From TMP-86 sp031394735 (lineage in GTDB: Bacteria > Pseudomonadota > Gammaproteobacteria > Steroidobacterales > Steroidobacteraceae): a stretch of 64,000 nt of DNA. A program made the translations under genes and the position numbers. Position 1 is the stretch's first letter, and every line of letters begins with the position of its first letter. Shown piece by piece: positions 24,214 through 33,269 of this stretch. The notes beneath the pieces were generated by a model that saw only the letters and a list, made by a program, of their open reading frames with translations, searched no databases and had not been told where the DNA came from. The stretch spans positions 18,598 through 82,597 of the forward strand of contig JANMXI010000287.1 in the NCBI GenBank assembly GCA_031394735.1. The letters run 5' to 3'.

Positions 24214-26382
24214 TTAGGCGGCCGATTGGTCGGCCACGGGATCGTGGAATTTCTGTCCGGCTTTGGCGCGCGCCAACAACCAGCGTGAGGGTTTGAAGCG
24301 AGGGCCGTAGAGCTTGGCCATGGAGGTGCATTCGCGCACGAAGGCTTGCATGCCGATGGTGTCGATGAACGACAGGGTGCCGCCCGTATAGGCCGGAAAT
24401 CCCCAGCCCAATATCGACCCGAGGTCGGCATCGGCCGGATGCGTCAGCACGCCTTCTTCGAAGCAGCGCGCGGTTTCCAGCGCCTGAATGTACATCAGGC
24501 GCTTGCGCACCACTTCCGGGGTGGGCTGTTGCGCGGCTCGCGGATACAGCGTCGACAGTTCCGGCCAGAGGAATTTCTTGCCGCCTTCCGGATACTCGTA
24601 GAACCCGTGACCGCCACGGCGGCCGATACGCTTGAGTTCTTCCACGAACTTGTGCAGCACGCTGTAGGAGACCGGCCGCACGTACTTCTCGCCCAGATCT
24701 TTCTCGGTCTGTTTGACGACCTTGTATTGAAGCTCCAGCGTCACTTCGTCACTGACGGCCAGCGGCCCGACCGGCATGCCCGCCTGACGCGCCACGTTTT
24801 CGATCAACGCCGGATTCACGCCCTCTTCGAGCATCTTCATGCCTTCGGCGGTGAAGGTGCCGAAGCAGCGGCTGGTGTAGAACCCACGGCTGTCATTGAC
24901 GACGATGGGCGTCTTACGCAGTTGACCGACGTAGTCCAGCGCCTTGGCGATGGCTTCCTTAGAGGTCTTCTTGCCGACGATGATTTCCACCAGCGGCATT
25001 TTTTCCACCGGCGAAAAGAAGTGAATGCCGATGAATTGCTTGGGGCGTTGCGAGGCTTCCGCCAACCCCGTGATCGGCAGTGTGGAGGTATTGGTCGCGA
25101 AAATCGCCGACGTCGGAATCACGGCTTCCGTTTTGCGCGTCACGTCCGCCTTGATATCGCGCTGTTCGAACACCGCCTCGACGATCAGATCGCAGCCGTC
25201 GAGATCAGCATAGTCAGTGGTTGGTTTAATGCGCGCCAGCAATGCGTCCGCCTTCTCCTGCGTGCTGCGACCCCGTTCGATGTCCTTGGCCAGCAGCGCC
25301 TGCGAATACGCCTTGCCTTTGTCGGCCTGGGGCTGAGTGCTGTCGAGCAGCACCACCTCGATGCCCGCCAATGCCGATGAATACGCGATGCCCGCGCCCA
25401 TCATGCCGGCGCCGAGGATGCCCAGTTTCTTCACCGGCGCTTTCGGGACGTCTGCCGGACGACGCGACAGTTTGTCGGCCAGTCCCTTGTTGATGAACAT
25501 CGTGCGCATGAGATTGCGCGCCACGGAACCGGACAGCAGCTTGGCAAAGTACTGCGATTCGATTTTCAAGCCCAGGTCGATGGGCACCTGCGTGCCTTCG
25601 AACACACAGGACAGGATGGCCACGGGCGCCGGATAGTTACGCTGCGTGAGCTTGGCCGCCAGCGCCGTTCCCACCATGAAGGTCTGCGCCGTTGCGGGAC
25701 TCATCGCTGGCCCACCGGGCAGTCGGAAGCCCTTCTTGTCCCAGGGTTGCACCGGCTCCGGACTGCTCAACAGCCAGGCACGTGCGAGATTGACGAGCTC
25801 GCCGGCGGGAGCAATCGCGTGAACGATGCCCAGCTCGAGCGCTTCGGCAGGCTTGAGCGGCTTTCCCTGCGTCAGAATCGGCACCGCCGCATTGATGCCG
25901 ATCAGACGTGGCAGCCGCTGTGTGCCGCCCGCGCCGGGCAACAACCCGATGGTGACCTCGGGCAGACCGACGCTCGCCTTCGGATCATCGCTCAACACCC
26001 GGTAATGGCAGGCCAGGCACAATTCCAAGCCACCGCCCAGCGCGAGGCCATTGATGGCCACCGCGACCGGCTTGCCGACAGTCTCCAACCGTCGATACAG
26101 ACTGGACAGCACCTTGCTGGAGTCGAATGCGATCCGTAACGCGTCGGGTCGCTCATAGGTGTTCACCATATCCTTGATGTCGGCGCCCGCGATGAACGAG
26201 GAGGCCTTGCCGGAGGTGATCAACAGGCCCTTGATGCCGGCATCGGCGGAAGCTGTGTCGATGCATTCACCAAGTTCACGCAGCAACTGCGGCGTCAGCA
26301 CATTCATCGAGCGGTCCGGCACGTCGATGGTGAGCAGCAGGATGCCGTCGGAATCCGTGTGGGTTTTCAATGTCGAAGCCAT
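24214..26382 (-). CDS. Fatty-acid oxidation multifunctional protein (enoyl-CoA hydratase/3-hydroxyacyl-CoA dehydrogenase)
   Basis: A 722-residue FadB/FadJ-type alpha subunit. Domains in order: an enoyl-CoA hydratase/isomerase domain (about 1-190; SSFIAGADIKDM, GGGLELCLACHY with the first catalytic Glu, and GLPEVTIGLLPGAGGTQRLP with the second). Next is a 3-hydroxyacyl-CoA dehydrogenase NAD domain from about residue 318 (KLGILGAGMMGAGIAYSSA; catalytic His in IGIHFFSPVEKM). Two C-terminal HAD domains follow (GFYTSRCFGTFTAEGM; GWGFPAYTGG). It performs hydration and dehydrogenation in beta-oxidation, with the thiolase gene just upstream. It is closest to the FadJ/FadB class by layout; the precise type is not assigned. 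Confidence 0.95.
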   Translation of the reverse strand: MASTLKTHTDSDGILLLTIDVPDRSMNVLTPQLLRELGECIDTASADAGIKGLLITSGKASSFIAGADIKDMVNTYERPDALRIAFDSSKVLSSLYRRLETVGKPVAVAINGLALGGGLELCLACHYRVLSDDPKASVGLPEVTIGLLPGAGGTQRLPRLIGINAAVPILTQGKPLKPAEALELGIVHAIAPAGELVNLARAWLLSSPEPVQPWDKKGFRLPGGPAMSPATAQTFMVGTALAAKLTQRNYPAPVAILSCVFEGTQVPIDLGLKIESQYFAKLLSGSVARNLMRTMFINKGLADKLSRRPADVPKAPVKKLGILGAGMMGAGIAYSSALAGIEVVLLDSTQPQADKGKAYSQALLAKDIERGRSTQEKADALLARIKPTTDYADLDGCDLIVEAVFEQRDIKADVTRKTEAVIPTSAIFATNTSTLPITGLAEASQRPKQFIGIHFFSPVEKMPLVEIIVGKKTSKEAIAKALDYVGQLRKTPIVVNDSRGFYTSRCFGTFTAEGMKMLEEGVNPALIENVARQAGMPVGPLAVSDEVTLELQYKVVKQTEKDLGEKYVRPVSYSVLHKFVEELKRIGRRGGHGFYEYPEGGKKFLWPELSTLYPRAAQQPTPEVVRKRLMYIQALETARCFEEGVLTHPADADLGSILGWGFPAYTGGTLSFIDTIGMQAFVRECTSMAKLYGPRFKPSRWLLARAKAGQKFHDPVADQSAA

Positions 26383-26409
26383 GATTGAGTCCTTGTGTTG
26401 TCGCAGCGC

Positions 26410-27618
26410 TCAGACGCGCTCGATGATGGTTGCCGTGCCCATGCCGGCTCCGACGCACAGCGTGATGAGCGCAGTGCGCAGATCGCGCCGCTCCAGCTCA
26501 TCCAGCACCGTGCCCAGAATCATCGCGCCGGTGGCCCCCAACGGATGGCCCATGGCGATCGCGCCGCCGTTGACGTTGACGCGCTCGGGGTCCAGCTCCA
26601 TGTCGCGCATGAAACGCAGCACGACGCTGGCAAACGCTTCGTTGATTTCGAACAGATCGATGTCGCTGGTGCTCATGCGAGCGCGCTTCAGCGCCTTGCG
26701 CGTGGCCGCCGCAGGACCCGTGAGCATGATCATGGGTTCGCTGCCGATGGAGGCGAAGGCGACAATTCGCGCACGCGGCGCGATCCCCATCTTTCGCCCT
26801 GCCTGCTTGCTGCCGAGCAATACGGCCGCGGCGCCGTCGACGATGCCGCTGGAGTTGCCGGCCGTATGCACGTGTTCGATGGTCTCGACTTCCGGATAGC
26901 GCTGCAGCGCCACTGCATCGAAGCCGCCCTGTTCACCCGGCGTCACGAAGGCGGGCTTCAGCTTCGCGAGATCCGCGAGCGTGGTCTGCGGACGCATGTA
27001 TTCATCCCGGTCCAGCGCCACATCGCCCATGACATCACGCACCGGAACGATGGAGCGGGAGAAGCGGCCGTCGGCCCAGGCGGCCTGCGCGCGCTGCTGG
27101 CTCTGCACCGCGAATTTGTCGACGGTTTCGCGCGAGTAACCATCCAGCGTGGCGATCAGATCGGCGCCGATGCCCTGCGGCGCGAAATAACTTTCAAAGG
27201 CAACCGCCGGATCGGTCATCCATGCGCCGCCGTCCGCACCGATCGGCACGCGCGACATCGACTCGACGCCGCCGCCGATGGTCGCATCGGATTGACCGGC
27301 CATGATCTGTGCCGCCGCCGTGTTGACCGACTCGAGACCCGAAGCGCAAAAACGGTTCAGCTGCTTACCCGGCACCCGCTGATCGTAGCCGGCCACCAGC
27401 GCCGCCACACGCGCGATGTCGCTGCCCTGTTCGCCTACCGGCGAGACGCACCCCAGCACCACGTCATCGATGAGTGCGGTGTCCAGTTTGCTGCGATCGC
27501 GCAGCGCGGCGAGACTCTGCGCCGCCAGTTGAATGGGGGTGATTCCATGCAGCGACCCGTCGGACTTGCCTTTCCCGCGGGGCGTGCGCACATGATCAAA
27601 TATGAACGCGTCGGTCAT
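26410..27618 (-). CDS. Acetyl-CoA C-acyltransferase (thiolase)
   Basis: A 402-residue thiolase of the FadA/FadI kind, completing beta-oxidation by CoA-dependent cleavage of 3-ketoacyl-CoA. The nucleophilic Cys is in FCASGLESVNTAAAQI; the GGGVESMSRVP block follows; the C-terminal NVNGGAIAMGHPLGATGA and CVGAGMGTATIIERV carry the His and second Cys. It lies first among the three beta-oxidation genes; the broken TetR reading frame overlaps its start by about 23 bases, implying cotranscription with the regulator. Confidence 0.95.
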   Translation of the reverse strand: MTDAFIFDHVRTPRGKGKSDGSLHGITPIQLAAQSLAALRDRSKLDTALIDDVVLGCVSPVGEQGSDIARVAALVAGYDQRVPGKQLNRFCASGLESVNTAAAQIMAGQSDATIGGGVESMSRVPIGADGGAWMTDPAVAFESYFAPQGIGADLIATLDGYSRETVDKFAVQSQQRAQAAWADGRFSRSIVPVRDVMGDVALDRDEYMRPQTTLADLAKLKPAFVTPGEQGGFDAVALQRYPEVETIEHVHTAGNSSGIVDGAAAVLLGSKQAGRKMGIAPRARIVAFASIGSEPMIMLTGPAAATRKALKRARMSTSDIDLFEINEAFASVVLRFMRDMELDPERVNVNGGAIAMGHPLGATGAMILGTVLDELERRDLRTALITLCVGAGMGTATIIERV

Positions 27619-28214
27619 CGTGGTTTCCCTTTGATTTGATTCGTGAAGAACGAATGGCCGTGCGGCCGTTCGAGACCAGTCGCGCCCGGATGTCGAGCTT
27701 CAACTGCTGATGCATTTCGCGCAGCGGCATGCGGGCATTCACCAGCCACTGGCTGACGATGCCCACCATGCTGCCGCAAAACTGTTCCGCGAGGCGCTGT
27801 GCCTGATGTACGCGAGCGACATTGGCGCGGTATTCGGATCCTGGGTCGATGCTGGTGAACCACAGCAGGTACATGGCACGCACCTCGTCCGGTGCCGTGC
27901 GCAGAAAATCCAGATGTGCATCGACCGCGGCACACAGCGCATCGGCGCCGACCTTGTCCCCGACATTGGAATGCAGCAGTTTCAGCCAATGTTGCGACGC
28001 ATGCTGCAGCACATGCCGCAGTAGCCCTGCTTTGGATCCGAAGCGATGCGTGGCAAGTCCGCGGCTATAAGCCGGCCTGCATTCCCAGCTTGGCGAGCGT
28101 GGTGCCGCGCACACCGTCCTGCACCAGCAATTGCACGGCGGCAGCGGTGAGACGCTTGTCGGATTCTTCGGTGCGGTCCGCCTGACTGCGGAGCGCGCCT
28201 GCATAGCCTGCCAC
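27596..28214 (-). pseudogene. TetR-family regulator gene broken by a +1 frameshift in the HTH
   Basis: From a GTG at 28214 (AAGGAG eight bases upstream), the frame encodes a TetR N-terminus (SDKRLTAAAVQLLVQDGVRG, then TTLAKLGMQAGL) and stops at a TAG at 28065-28067. The adjacent frame continues with the expected SRGLATHRFGSKAGLLRHVL and the full ligand-binding domain to 27596. Removing one T of GGCTTATAGC restores AGYSRGLATHRFGSK, the normal recognition-helix sequence, so a single-base insertion near 28069-28070 is the likely lesion or a sequencing error. It precedes the thiolase and lies beside a perfect palindrome at 28257-28283 that would be its operator. Confidence 0.8.
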
Positions 28215-28256
28215 GTTGCAAACTCCTTCGACGTCGCGCTTCGCTCAGAGCGCAAT

Positions 28257-28283
28257 AATTTACTTGTTGCTGACAAGTAAATT
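28257..28283. promoter_or_regulatory. Perfect 11-base-arm palindrome, probable TetR operator
   Basis: Arms AATTTACTTGT and ACAAGTAAATT surround TGCTG, 43 bases upstream of the TetR GTG start. The AT-rich arms stand out in GC-rich DNA and the size fits a TetR dimer site. It overlaps the region where the promoter of the TetR-thiolase-FadB/J-ACAD operon should lie, so autorepression and operon control are likely. Confidence 0.7.
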
Positions 28284-28319
28284 ACCGCAAACTTAGGTGG
28301 CTTGGCAAGCCGCGGCGGA

Positions 28320-28613
28320 TTAGCGTCGCCGCTTCAGTGACGAGAGCGGTACGTTGATCTCAGGCTTGAGTGCTGCCGGCTTACCGGAACCGCAGTCGCC
28401 GCAGCCCCCACAAGCGCCGGCCGCGGCCGACCGGGCCGCTGCTTCCTGCACACGCCGCGCTGCGCCGCGCAATCCGGGAACGGCGGCGGCCAACGCTCCG
28501 AGGAAGGTGAGAACGCCGGTGCGCCACGTGCGCGGCGCCAGCGACAAGAATGCGTAGCAACCCGCTGCCAACAGGATGCAGGCGACGATCACGACATCAA
28601 GCACGGTGTTCAT
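28320..28613 (-). CDS. Small Cys-rich membrane protein downstream of FeoB
   Basis: A 97-residue protein with one N-terminal transmembrane helix (VLDVVIVACILLAAGCYAFL) and possibly a second weak one (GVLTFLGALAAAVPGL). A cysteine cluster CGGCGDCGSGK near residue 68 and a basic C-terminus (LKRRR) follow. It starts 3 bases after feoB ends. Small membrane proteins with a CxxC-type cluster often accompany FeoB; the cysteines could bind iron or a cluster in the role FeoC plays elsewhere. That role is inferred from position and motif only. Confidence 0.75.
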   Translation of the reverse strand: MNTVLDVVIVACILLAAGCYAFLSLAPRTWRTGVLTFLGALAAAVPGLRGAARRVQEAAARSAAAGACGGCGDCGSGKPAALKPEINVPLSSLKRRR

Positions 28614-28616
28614 GCG

Positions 28617-30503
28617 TCATCCCGTCAGGCTCAAGGCAATCCGGTAGGTGATGAACGAACCCAGGTACGCAAGCCCAAACAAGTACCCGGCCATGATCAG
28701 CGGATAGCGCCAGCTATTGGTCTCGCGCTTGACGGTCGCCAGCGTCGACAGACATTGCGGCGCGAACACGTACCAGGCCAGCAACGACAAGGCGGTGGGC
28801 AGACTCCAGGAGTGTGCGATCAGCGGCGTCAGCGCGCCGGCGACGTCATTGCCGGTGGCGGACAGCGCGTAGACGGTGCCCAGCGCGCCGACCGCCACCT
28901 CGCGCGCGGCAAGTCCCGGGACCAGCGCGATGGAAATCTGCCAGTTGAACCCGATGGGCGCGAACACCACCGCCAACCACGCGCCGATGTGGCCGGCGAT
29001 GCTGTATTGAATCGCAGGCCCCGTGGCGCCGGCCGGCGGTGCAGGAAAGGAACTCAACGCCCAGAGGATCACCATCAGGGCGAGAATGATGGAACCGACG
29101 CGCGACAAGAATATTTCCACGCGCTGCCACAAGCCGATCGCAAGGCTGCGCAGATTGGGCCAGTGATAGGCCGGCAATTCCAGCATCAGCGGTTGCGGCG
29201 TGTTGCCATGGCGGAATCGCTTCAACACATAGGCAACGGCCATCGCCGAGATCACGCTCAACACGTACAGCGCAAACAGGATCAATCCTTGCAGTTGCAG
29301 TCCGCCCAACAGCTTAGCGTTGGGGATGAAGGCGCCGATGATCAATGCATACACCGGCAACCGCGCAGAACAGGTCATCAGCGGCGCGATCATGATGGTG
29401 GTCAGGCGATCGCGCGGATTCTGAATGGTACGCGTCGCCATGATGCCGGGAATCGCGCAGGCAAAACTCGACAGCAACGGGATGAATGAGCGGCCCGACA
29501 ACCCCACACTGCCCATGACCCGGTCGAGGAGAAACGCGGCGCGCGGCAGATAGCCTGATTCTTCGAGCACGAGGATGAAGAAAAACAGGATAATGATCTG
29601 CGGCAGAAACACCAGCACGCTGCCGATACCGGCCAGCACACCATCGACGATCAGGCTCTTGAAAAGACTTGGCGGCAGAACGCCGGCAACGAGATTGCCA
29701 AACGCGTTGACCCCCACCTTGATCAGGTCCATGGGCCACTGCGCCCAGGCGAAAACCGCCTGGAAAACCAGGAACAGCGTCACCGCCAGAATCAACGGAC
29801 CGGCAACCGGGTGCAACACGACCGCATCGATGCGATCGCTGAAGGTGCGGCCCTCGATGCGGTCCGCGCCGACGAGACGCAGGATTTGACGCACACGATC
29901 CTGATCGCGTTCGATGTCCGCTTCCGTTCGCAGCTTCGGTGCAGCGATCGCGCCGTGTTCATGCGCTGCCGGTGCGGGCAGCCCGTCGAGCACCTGCACC
30001 AGTTCCTTCACGCCCGAGGGTTTGACGCCGACGGTCTCGACCACCGGCACCTGCAATTCCGCCGCCAACTTCGCGGCATCGATGTGGATGCCCTTGCGCC
30101 GCGCGATATCGCTCATGTTCAACGCGACCACCATCGGCAGGCCCAATCGTTTGAGACTCAACACGAGCCGCAGGTTCTGCCGCAGATTCGTCGCATCGGT
30201 GACGCAGACCACGAAGTCCGGGCGATCTTTCAACGCGGTACGGCCCATGAGCACATCGGCGGTGACCTGCTCATCGGGGGTCAGCGGATCCAGGCTATAG
30301 GCGCCGGGAAGATCGAGGATGCGGATGCGACGGCCGGAGGAACCCACGTAAGTGCCCTCCTTGCGCTCCACCGTCACACCGGCGTAATTCGCCACCTTCT
30401 GCCGACTGCCCGTGAGCACGTTGAACAAGGCGGTCTTGCCGCAATTGGGGTTGCCGACCAGGGCAACCAGCGGCGAAAGGGAAGGAGCGGCCAGACCGTC
30501 CAT
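28617..30503 (-). CDS. feoB: Ferrous iron transporter FeoB
   Basis: A 628-residue Fe(II) permease of the inner membrane. The N-terminal G domain has G1 GNPNCGKTALF, the switch region NYAGVTVERKEG, G3 DLPGAYSLDP and G4 NMSD. The membrane part contains the gate repeats with LPRAAFLLDRVMGSVGLSGR and SFACAIPGIMATRTI (the conserved Cys), and further helices to the C-terminus. It is shorter than the 770-residue enterobacterial protein but in the range of many proteobacterial forms. It follows feoA by 6 bases and precedes the small Cys protein. Confidence 0.95.
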   Translation of the reverse strand: MDGLAAPSLSPLVALVGNPNCGKTALFNVLTGSRQKVANYAGVTVERKEGTYVGSSGRRIRILDLPGAYSLDPLTPDEQVTADVLMGRTALKDRPDFVVCVTDATNLRQNLRLVLSLKRLGLPMVVALNMSDIARRKGIHIDAAKLAAELQVPVVETVGVKPSGVKELVQVLDGLPAPAAHEHGAIAAPKLRTEADIERDQDRVRQILRLVGADRIEGRTFSDRIDAVVLHPVAGPLILAVTLFLVFQAVFAWAQWPMDLIKVGVNAFGNLVAGVLPPSLFKSLIVDGVLAGIGSVLVFLPQIIILFFFILVLEESGYLPRAAFLLDRVMGSVGLSGRSFIPLLSSFACAIPGIMATRTIQNPRDRLTTIMIAPLMTCSARLPVYALIIGAFIPNAKLLGGLQLQGLILFALYVLSVISAMAVAYVLKRFRHGNTPQPLMLELPAYHWPNLRSLAIGLWQRVEIFLSRVGSIILALMVILWALSSFPAPPAGATGPAIQYSIAGHIGAWLAVVFAPIGFNWQISIALVPGLAAREVAVGALGTVYALSATGNDVAGALTPLIAHSWSLPTALSLLAWYVFAPQCLSTLATVKRETNSWRYPLIMAGYLFGLAYLGSFITYRIALSLTG

Positions 30504-30509
30504 GGAACG

Positions 30510-30815
30510 TCAGCCTTGTGGCGCTGGCTCCGGGGCCACTCGAATGGCGGCCGCTTCGAAGCGCCGCAGAGCGAAGGTGCCGGTGCCGACGCGAACCGCA
30601 AGCGGCTCGCGCGATAAGAATCCCCGGGCGACGATGCGGACCAATTCACCCGGCAAAAAACCCAATTCAGCGAGGCGCAGCGCCAGCTCCGCAGACGCGC
30701 CGTCCTCGGCACTTGCAACCTGGACCACCCGCGCAACAACGCCCGGCGCAAGGTCCGCCAGAGAAATGCCGACAGAAAAGCCGGTATCAACCCAAGGTTT
30801 GAGCACAGCCGCCAT
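30510..30815 (-). CDS. feoA: FeoA domain protein
   Basis: An SH3-like small cytoplasmic partner of FeoB. The FeoA fold is visible from ISLADLAPGVVARVVQV through LRLAELGFLPGELVRIVARG to EPLAVRVGTGTFALRR. The reading frame is open up to an ATG at 30851, but a Fur-box-like sequence at 30830-30844 would fall inside that longer frame, so the ATG at 30815 (101 residues) is preferred; no candidate has a convincing ribosome-binding site. It heads the feoA-feoB-small Cys protein operon. Confidence 0.88.
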   Translation of the reverse strand: MAAVLKPWVDTGFSVGISLADLAPGVVARVVQVASAEDGASAELALRLAELGFLPGELVRIVARGFLSREPLAVRVGTGTFALRRFEAAAIRVAPEPAPQG

Positions 30816-30829
30816 TGCCTGACTGTACA

Positions 30830-30844
30830 TGAGAATCGTTCCCA
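30830..30844. promoter_or_regulatory. Fur-box-like site upstream of feoA
   Basis: The plus strand reads TGAGAAT C GTTCCCA. Compared with the 7-1-7 Fur consensus TGATAAT N ATTATCA it matches 6 of 7 on the left half and 4 of 7 on the right. Its place just ahead of feoAB makes iron-Fur control plausible, and it argues for the shorter FeoA start. Confidence 0.5.
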
Positions 30845-30907
30845 TTACCATTTCGAACGGCTTCCGGGATTAGGCGTCTGGCCTTATGTAAAACCGCGTG
30901 CCGGGCG

Positions 30908-33169
30908 CTAGAAGCGGTAGGCGATCTTGACGAAAAACCGGTCGCCGGTGCGCTGGCTGAGCGTGCTACGGAATTGTTGTCCAAAGCCATGTTCCTCGTC
31001 GTCCCGCCCGTCCTCCCCGCCGCGGCTATACACCAGGAACAGATCCGACAAAGGCGCCAGTTCGAAACGATACCGTACCTGAAAGCCGAGGCTCGATACG
31101 GAGAAGTCCGTAACGGGTATGGCGGGGTCGGCAACGATCTGCCGATCGGAGGTCAGCCCGAGCGCGTTGCGCGCACGCGCTCGAGTGCCCAGCCACTGCA
31201 GCTTCACGCGCAATTCCTGTTTTCGGTGGGGGTACCAGTTGAGCTTCACGGCCGCCAACAATTGCTGACGCGAATATCGTCCCAGCACCTGCGTGTCGTA
31301 GCGGTACACAAGCCAGTCGGGACTGCGAATGTAATCGGCTTCGAATCCGAGATTCAGGTCCGGCGAGAAAAAATAGTCCGGTTTGAACACAAACTCCCAG
31401 GCCCAGTCGCGAATGCCTTCCTGCAGGTAATTCACTTCCAGATAGTTGCGCAGCCGCGCGCCCTGATCGGCCTTCCAATAAAAACCCAGATTGCGCTGCG
31501 TCGGATAGTGAAACGGCCCCAGCGATGGCGCGGTCAGATCATCGATGGCCGAAGGGTACACACCCACATACGCGAACACCGACCCCCAACGCCGGAACTG
31601 CCAGAAATGCGCCACTTCCGCATGCGCCGCCAGATGCTGGCCAAGGTCGTTCTCGCGATAGCGGGCCTGGATGTACCAGTTGCTCGCGTAAATCGTGCTC
31701 GTGTCCGCATACAGTCGTTTGAACAGTTCGGTGATGGACTCGATCTGATGCAGGGAATTTCGTTCCATGTAGCCCAGATCATTGATATCGAAGTTGCGAT
31801 CGAACCAGACCAGCCGCAAGTACTGCTCCCAGATGCCCCCCGGTGCGTACGATGCCTGCACGGTCGAGCCGAATCCGGTGACGCTCTCGCCATCGCCCAC
31901 CCCCACTTGTTTGATGTGGGTGCCGATGATCTGCCCGGTGAAATTCAAGGCCTCCAGCGGCAACCACTCCCAGTCCAGCGCATTCACCGCAGCACGCCGC
32001 TGCAAAGTCGGGCGATCCACGTACGTTCCCAGATACCCGAGCGAAAACAGCGAATTTTTATAGCGCGCGCGTCCCACGTAATATTTGCGCCCCTGCGCCT
32101 CGACCGAATCGTCTTCCAGCGCCGCGAACGCCCCGTATTCCAACGGGCCTGTCAGACCCGTGTATTTCGCCGCACCGATGATGTCCGACCTCGGATCAGC
32201 GCCTGCATCGGGCGCATCGCCGATGCGTCGCGTATACACAAGCCGGCCGTTCTGCTGCGTACGCACGTCGAACAGCGATTGGCCTTCGGTGAAAAAGGGC
32301 CGCTTCTCGGTGAAAAACGTCTCGATGGGCGTGTAGTTGGCGACGAAATCGTCGGCTTCCACCTGGCCGAATTCCGGATTGAGCGTGGCGGAAAACTGGT
32401 TCTCGCCATTGGGCTTCCAAAACACGTCCACGCCGGCGCGCATGCGCGTGGTGTCGCGGATCAGATCACGATCGACCGAGACATACGGCGCCCAATTGAA
32501 TGAGCTGGCCGCAAAGCGCGGCACCTCCACGTGCAGCATGTCCTGCACGAAGGTTGGCCGCCCGGTGGACATGGGCGGATAACTGATGGCTTGTGCGAGT
32601 TTGCGATTGAAGGTTTGAAACCAGACGCTGATCTTGCGCGTGGCGTCTTGGGTCTCCACCATCGGTGCTGCAGACCACGGAATCAGAATTTCCGCATACC
32701 AGGCTGCGTCGTCCTCGCTCACTTCGTGCAGCCAGGTCGAATCCCAGTCGTAGATCTGCTGGGTCTGGTTCAACACGATGCCGTCGCGCTCCGAGTTCGA
32801 CAGCGACACGGCAAATTCATAGGCGGTGCGACCCTGACCTGCAAAATCGAGGAATACCCGTACCGAGTCGGCATCCATGGGGTCGGCATCCCGGGGCGAG
32901 CGGCCGTAGGTTCGCTCGGATCGCGGAACCTGCACGGAAATCCCGAAGTACAAGCCCTCACGGCGCGCCAGCATGCGCACCCGCGTTGGATACTGAGGAA
33001 CTTCCTGGGTGAGCGGGTCGGTCACGCGAAATTGCGTGAATTCCTGTGCCTGGGCCCATTCCGGCTCATCCAGGTGGCCATCGACCGTCATCGACCACGC
33101 TGCCGATGACAGCAGGCATAACAGGGCCGAGAATCCGATTTTCGCGGGCGGGAAGTCCATTTCCGGCAC
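30908..33169 (-). CDS. DUF5916 outer-membrane protein with CBM9-like N-terminal domain
   Basis: A 753-residue secreted protein. A signal peptide (IGFSALLCLLSSAAWS) is followed by the CBM9-like domain (VDGHLDEPEWAQAQEF, then YFGISVQV, FLDFAGQGRTAYEFAVS). The long C-terminal half matches DUF5916: NPEFGQVEADDFVANYTPIE, TFFTEKRPFFTEGQSLFD, then a beta-barrel-like tail of alternating aromatic strands ending in FFVKIAYRF (terminal Phe, outer-membrane type). Function is unknown; such proteins are often near TonB systems or peptidases. It precedes feoA on the same strand with a 92-base gap. Confidence 0.85.
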   Translation of the reverse strand: MPEMDFPPAKIGFSALLCLLSSAAWSMTVDGHLDEPEWAQAQEFTQFRVTDPLTQEVPQYPTRVRMLARREGLYFGISVQVPRSERTYGRSPRDADPMDADSVRVFLDFAGQGRTAYEFAVSLSNSERDGIVLNQTQQIYDWDSTWLHEVSEDDAAWYAEILIPWSAAPMVETQDATRKISVWFQTFNRKLAQAISYPPMSTGRPTFVQDMLHVEVPRFAASSFNWAPYVSVDRDLIRDTTRMRAGVDVFWKPNGENQFSATLNPEFGQVEADDFVANYTPIETFFTEKRPFFTEGQSLFDVRTQQNGRLVYTRRIGDAPDAGADPRSDIIGAAKYTGLTGPLEYGAFAALEDDSVEAQGRKYYVGRARYKNSLFSLGYLGTYVDRPTLQRRAAVNALDWEWLPLEALNFTGQIIGTHIKQVGVGDGESVTGFGSTVQASYAPGGIWEQYLRLVWFDRNFDINDLGYMERNSLHQIESITELFKRLYADTSTIYASNWYIQARYRENDLGQHLAAHAEVAHFWQFRRWGSVFAYVGVYPSAIDDLTAPSLGPFHYPTQRNLGFYWKADQGARLRNYLEVNYLQEGIRDWAWEFVFKPDYFFSPDLNLGFEADYIRSPDWLVYRYDTQVLGRYSRQQLLAAVKLNWYPHRKQELRVKLQWLGTRARARNALGLTSDRQIVADPAIPVTDFSVSSLGFQVRYRFELAPLSDLFLVYSRGGEDGRDDEEHGFGQQFRSTLSQRTGDRFFVKIAYRF

Positions 33170-33269
33170 AACTTTGCAGGGAAACCGCCTCTCCCGTCAA
33201 CTCACTGCAAGCCAGGGGCCCGAATCCCGCGCTAATATAAGTGCCGAAATAATAATGAACGGAGCGGCC

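Noticed and set aside
30974..32503. 509-codon plus-strand open frame opposite the DUF5916 gene
   Set aside because: No recognisable domain, no ribosome-binding site, and the minus-strand protein has a signal peptide and family motifs.
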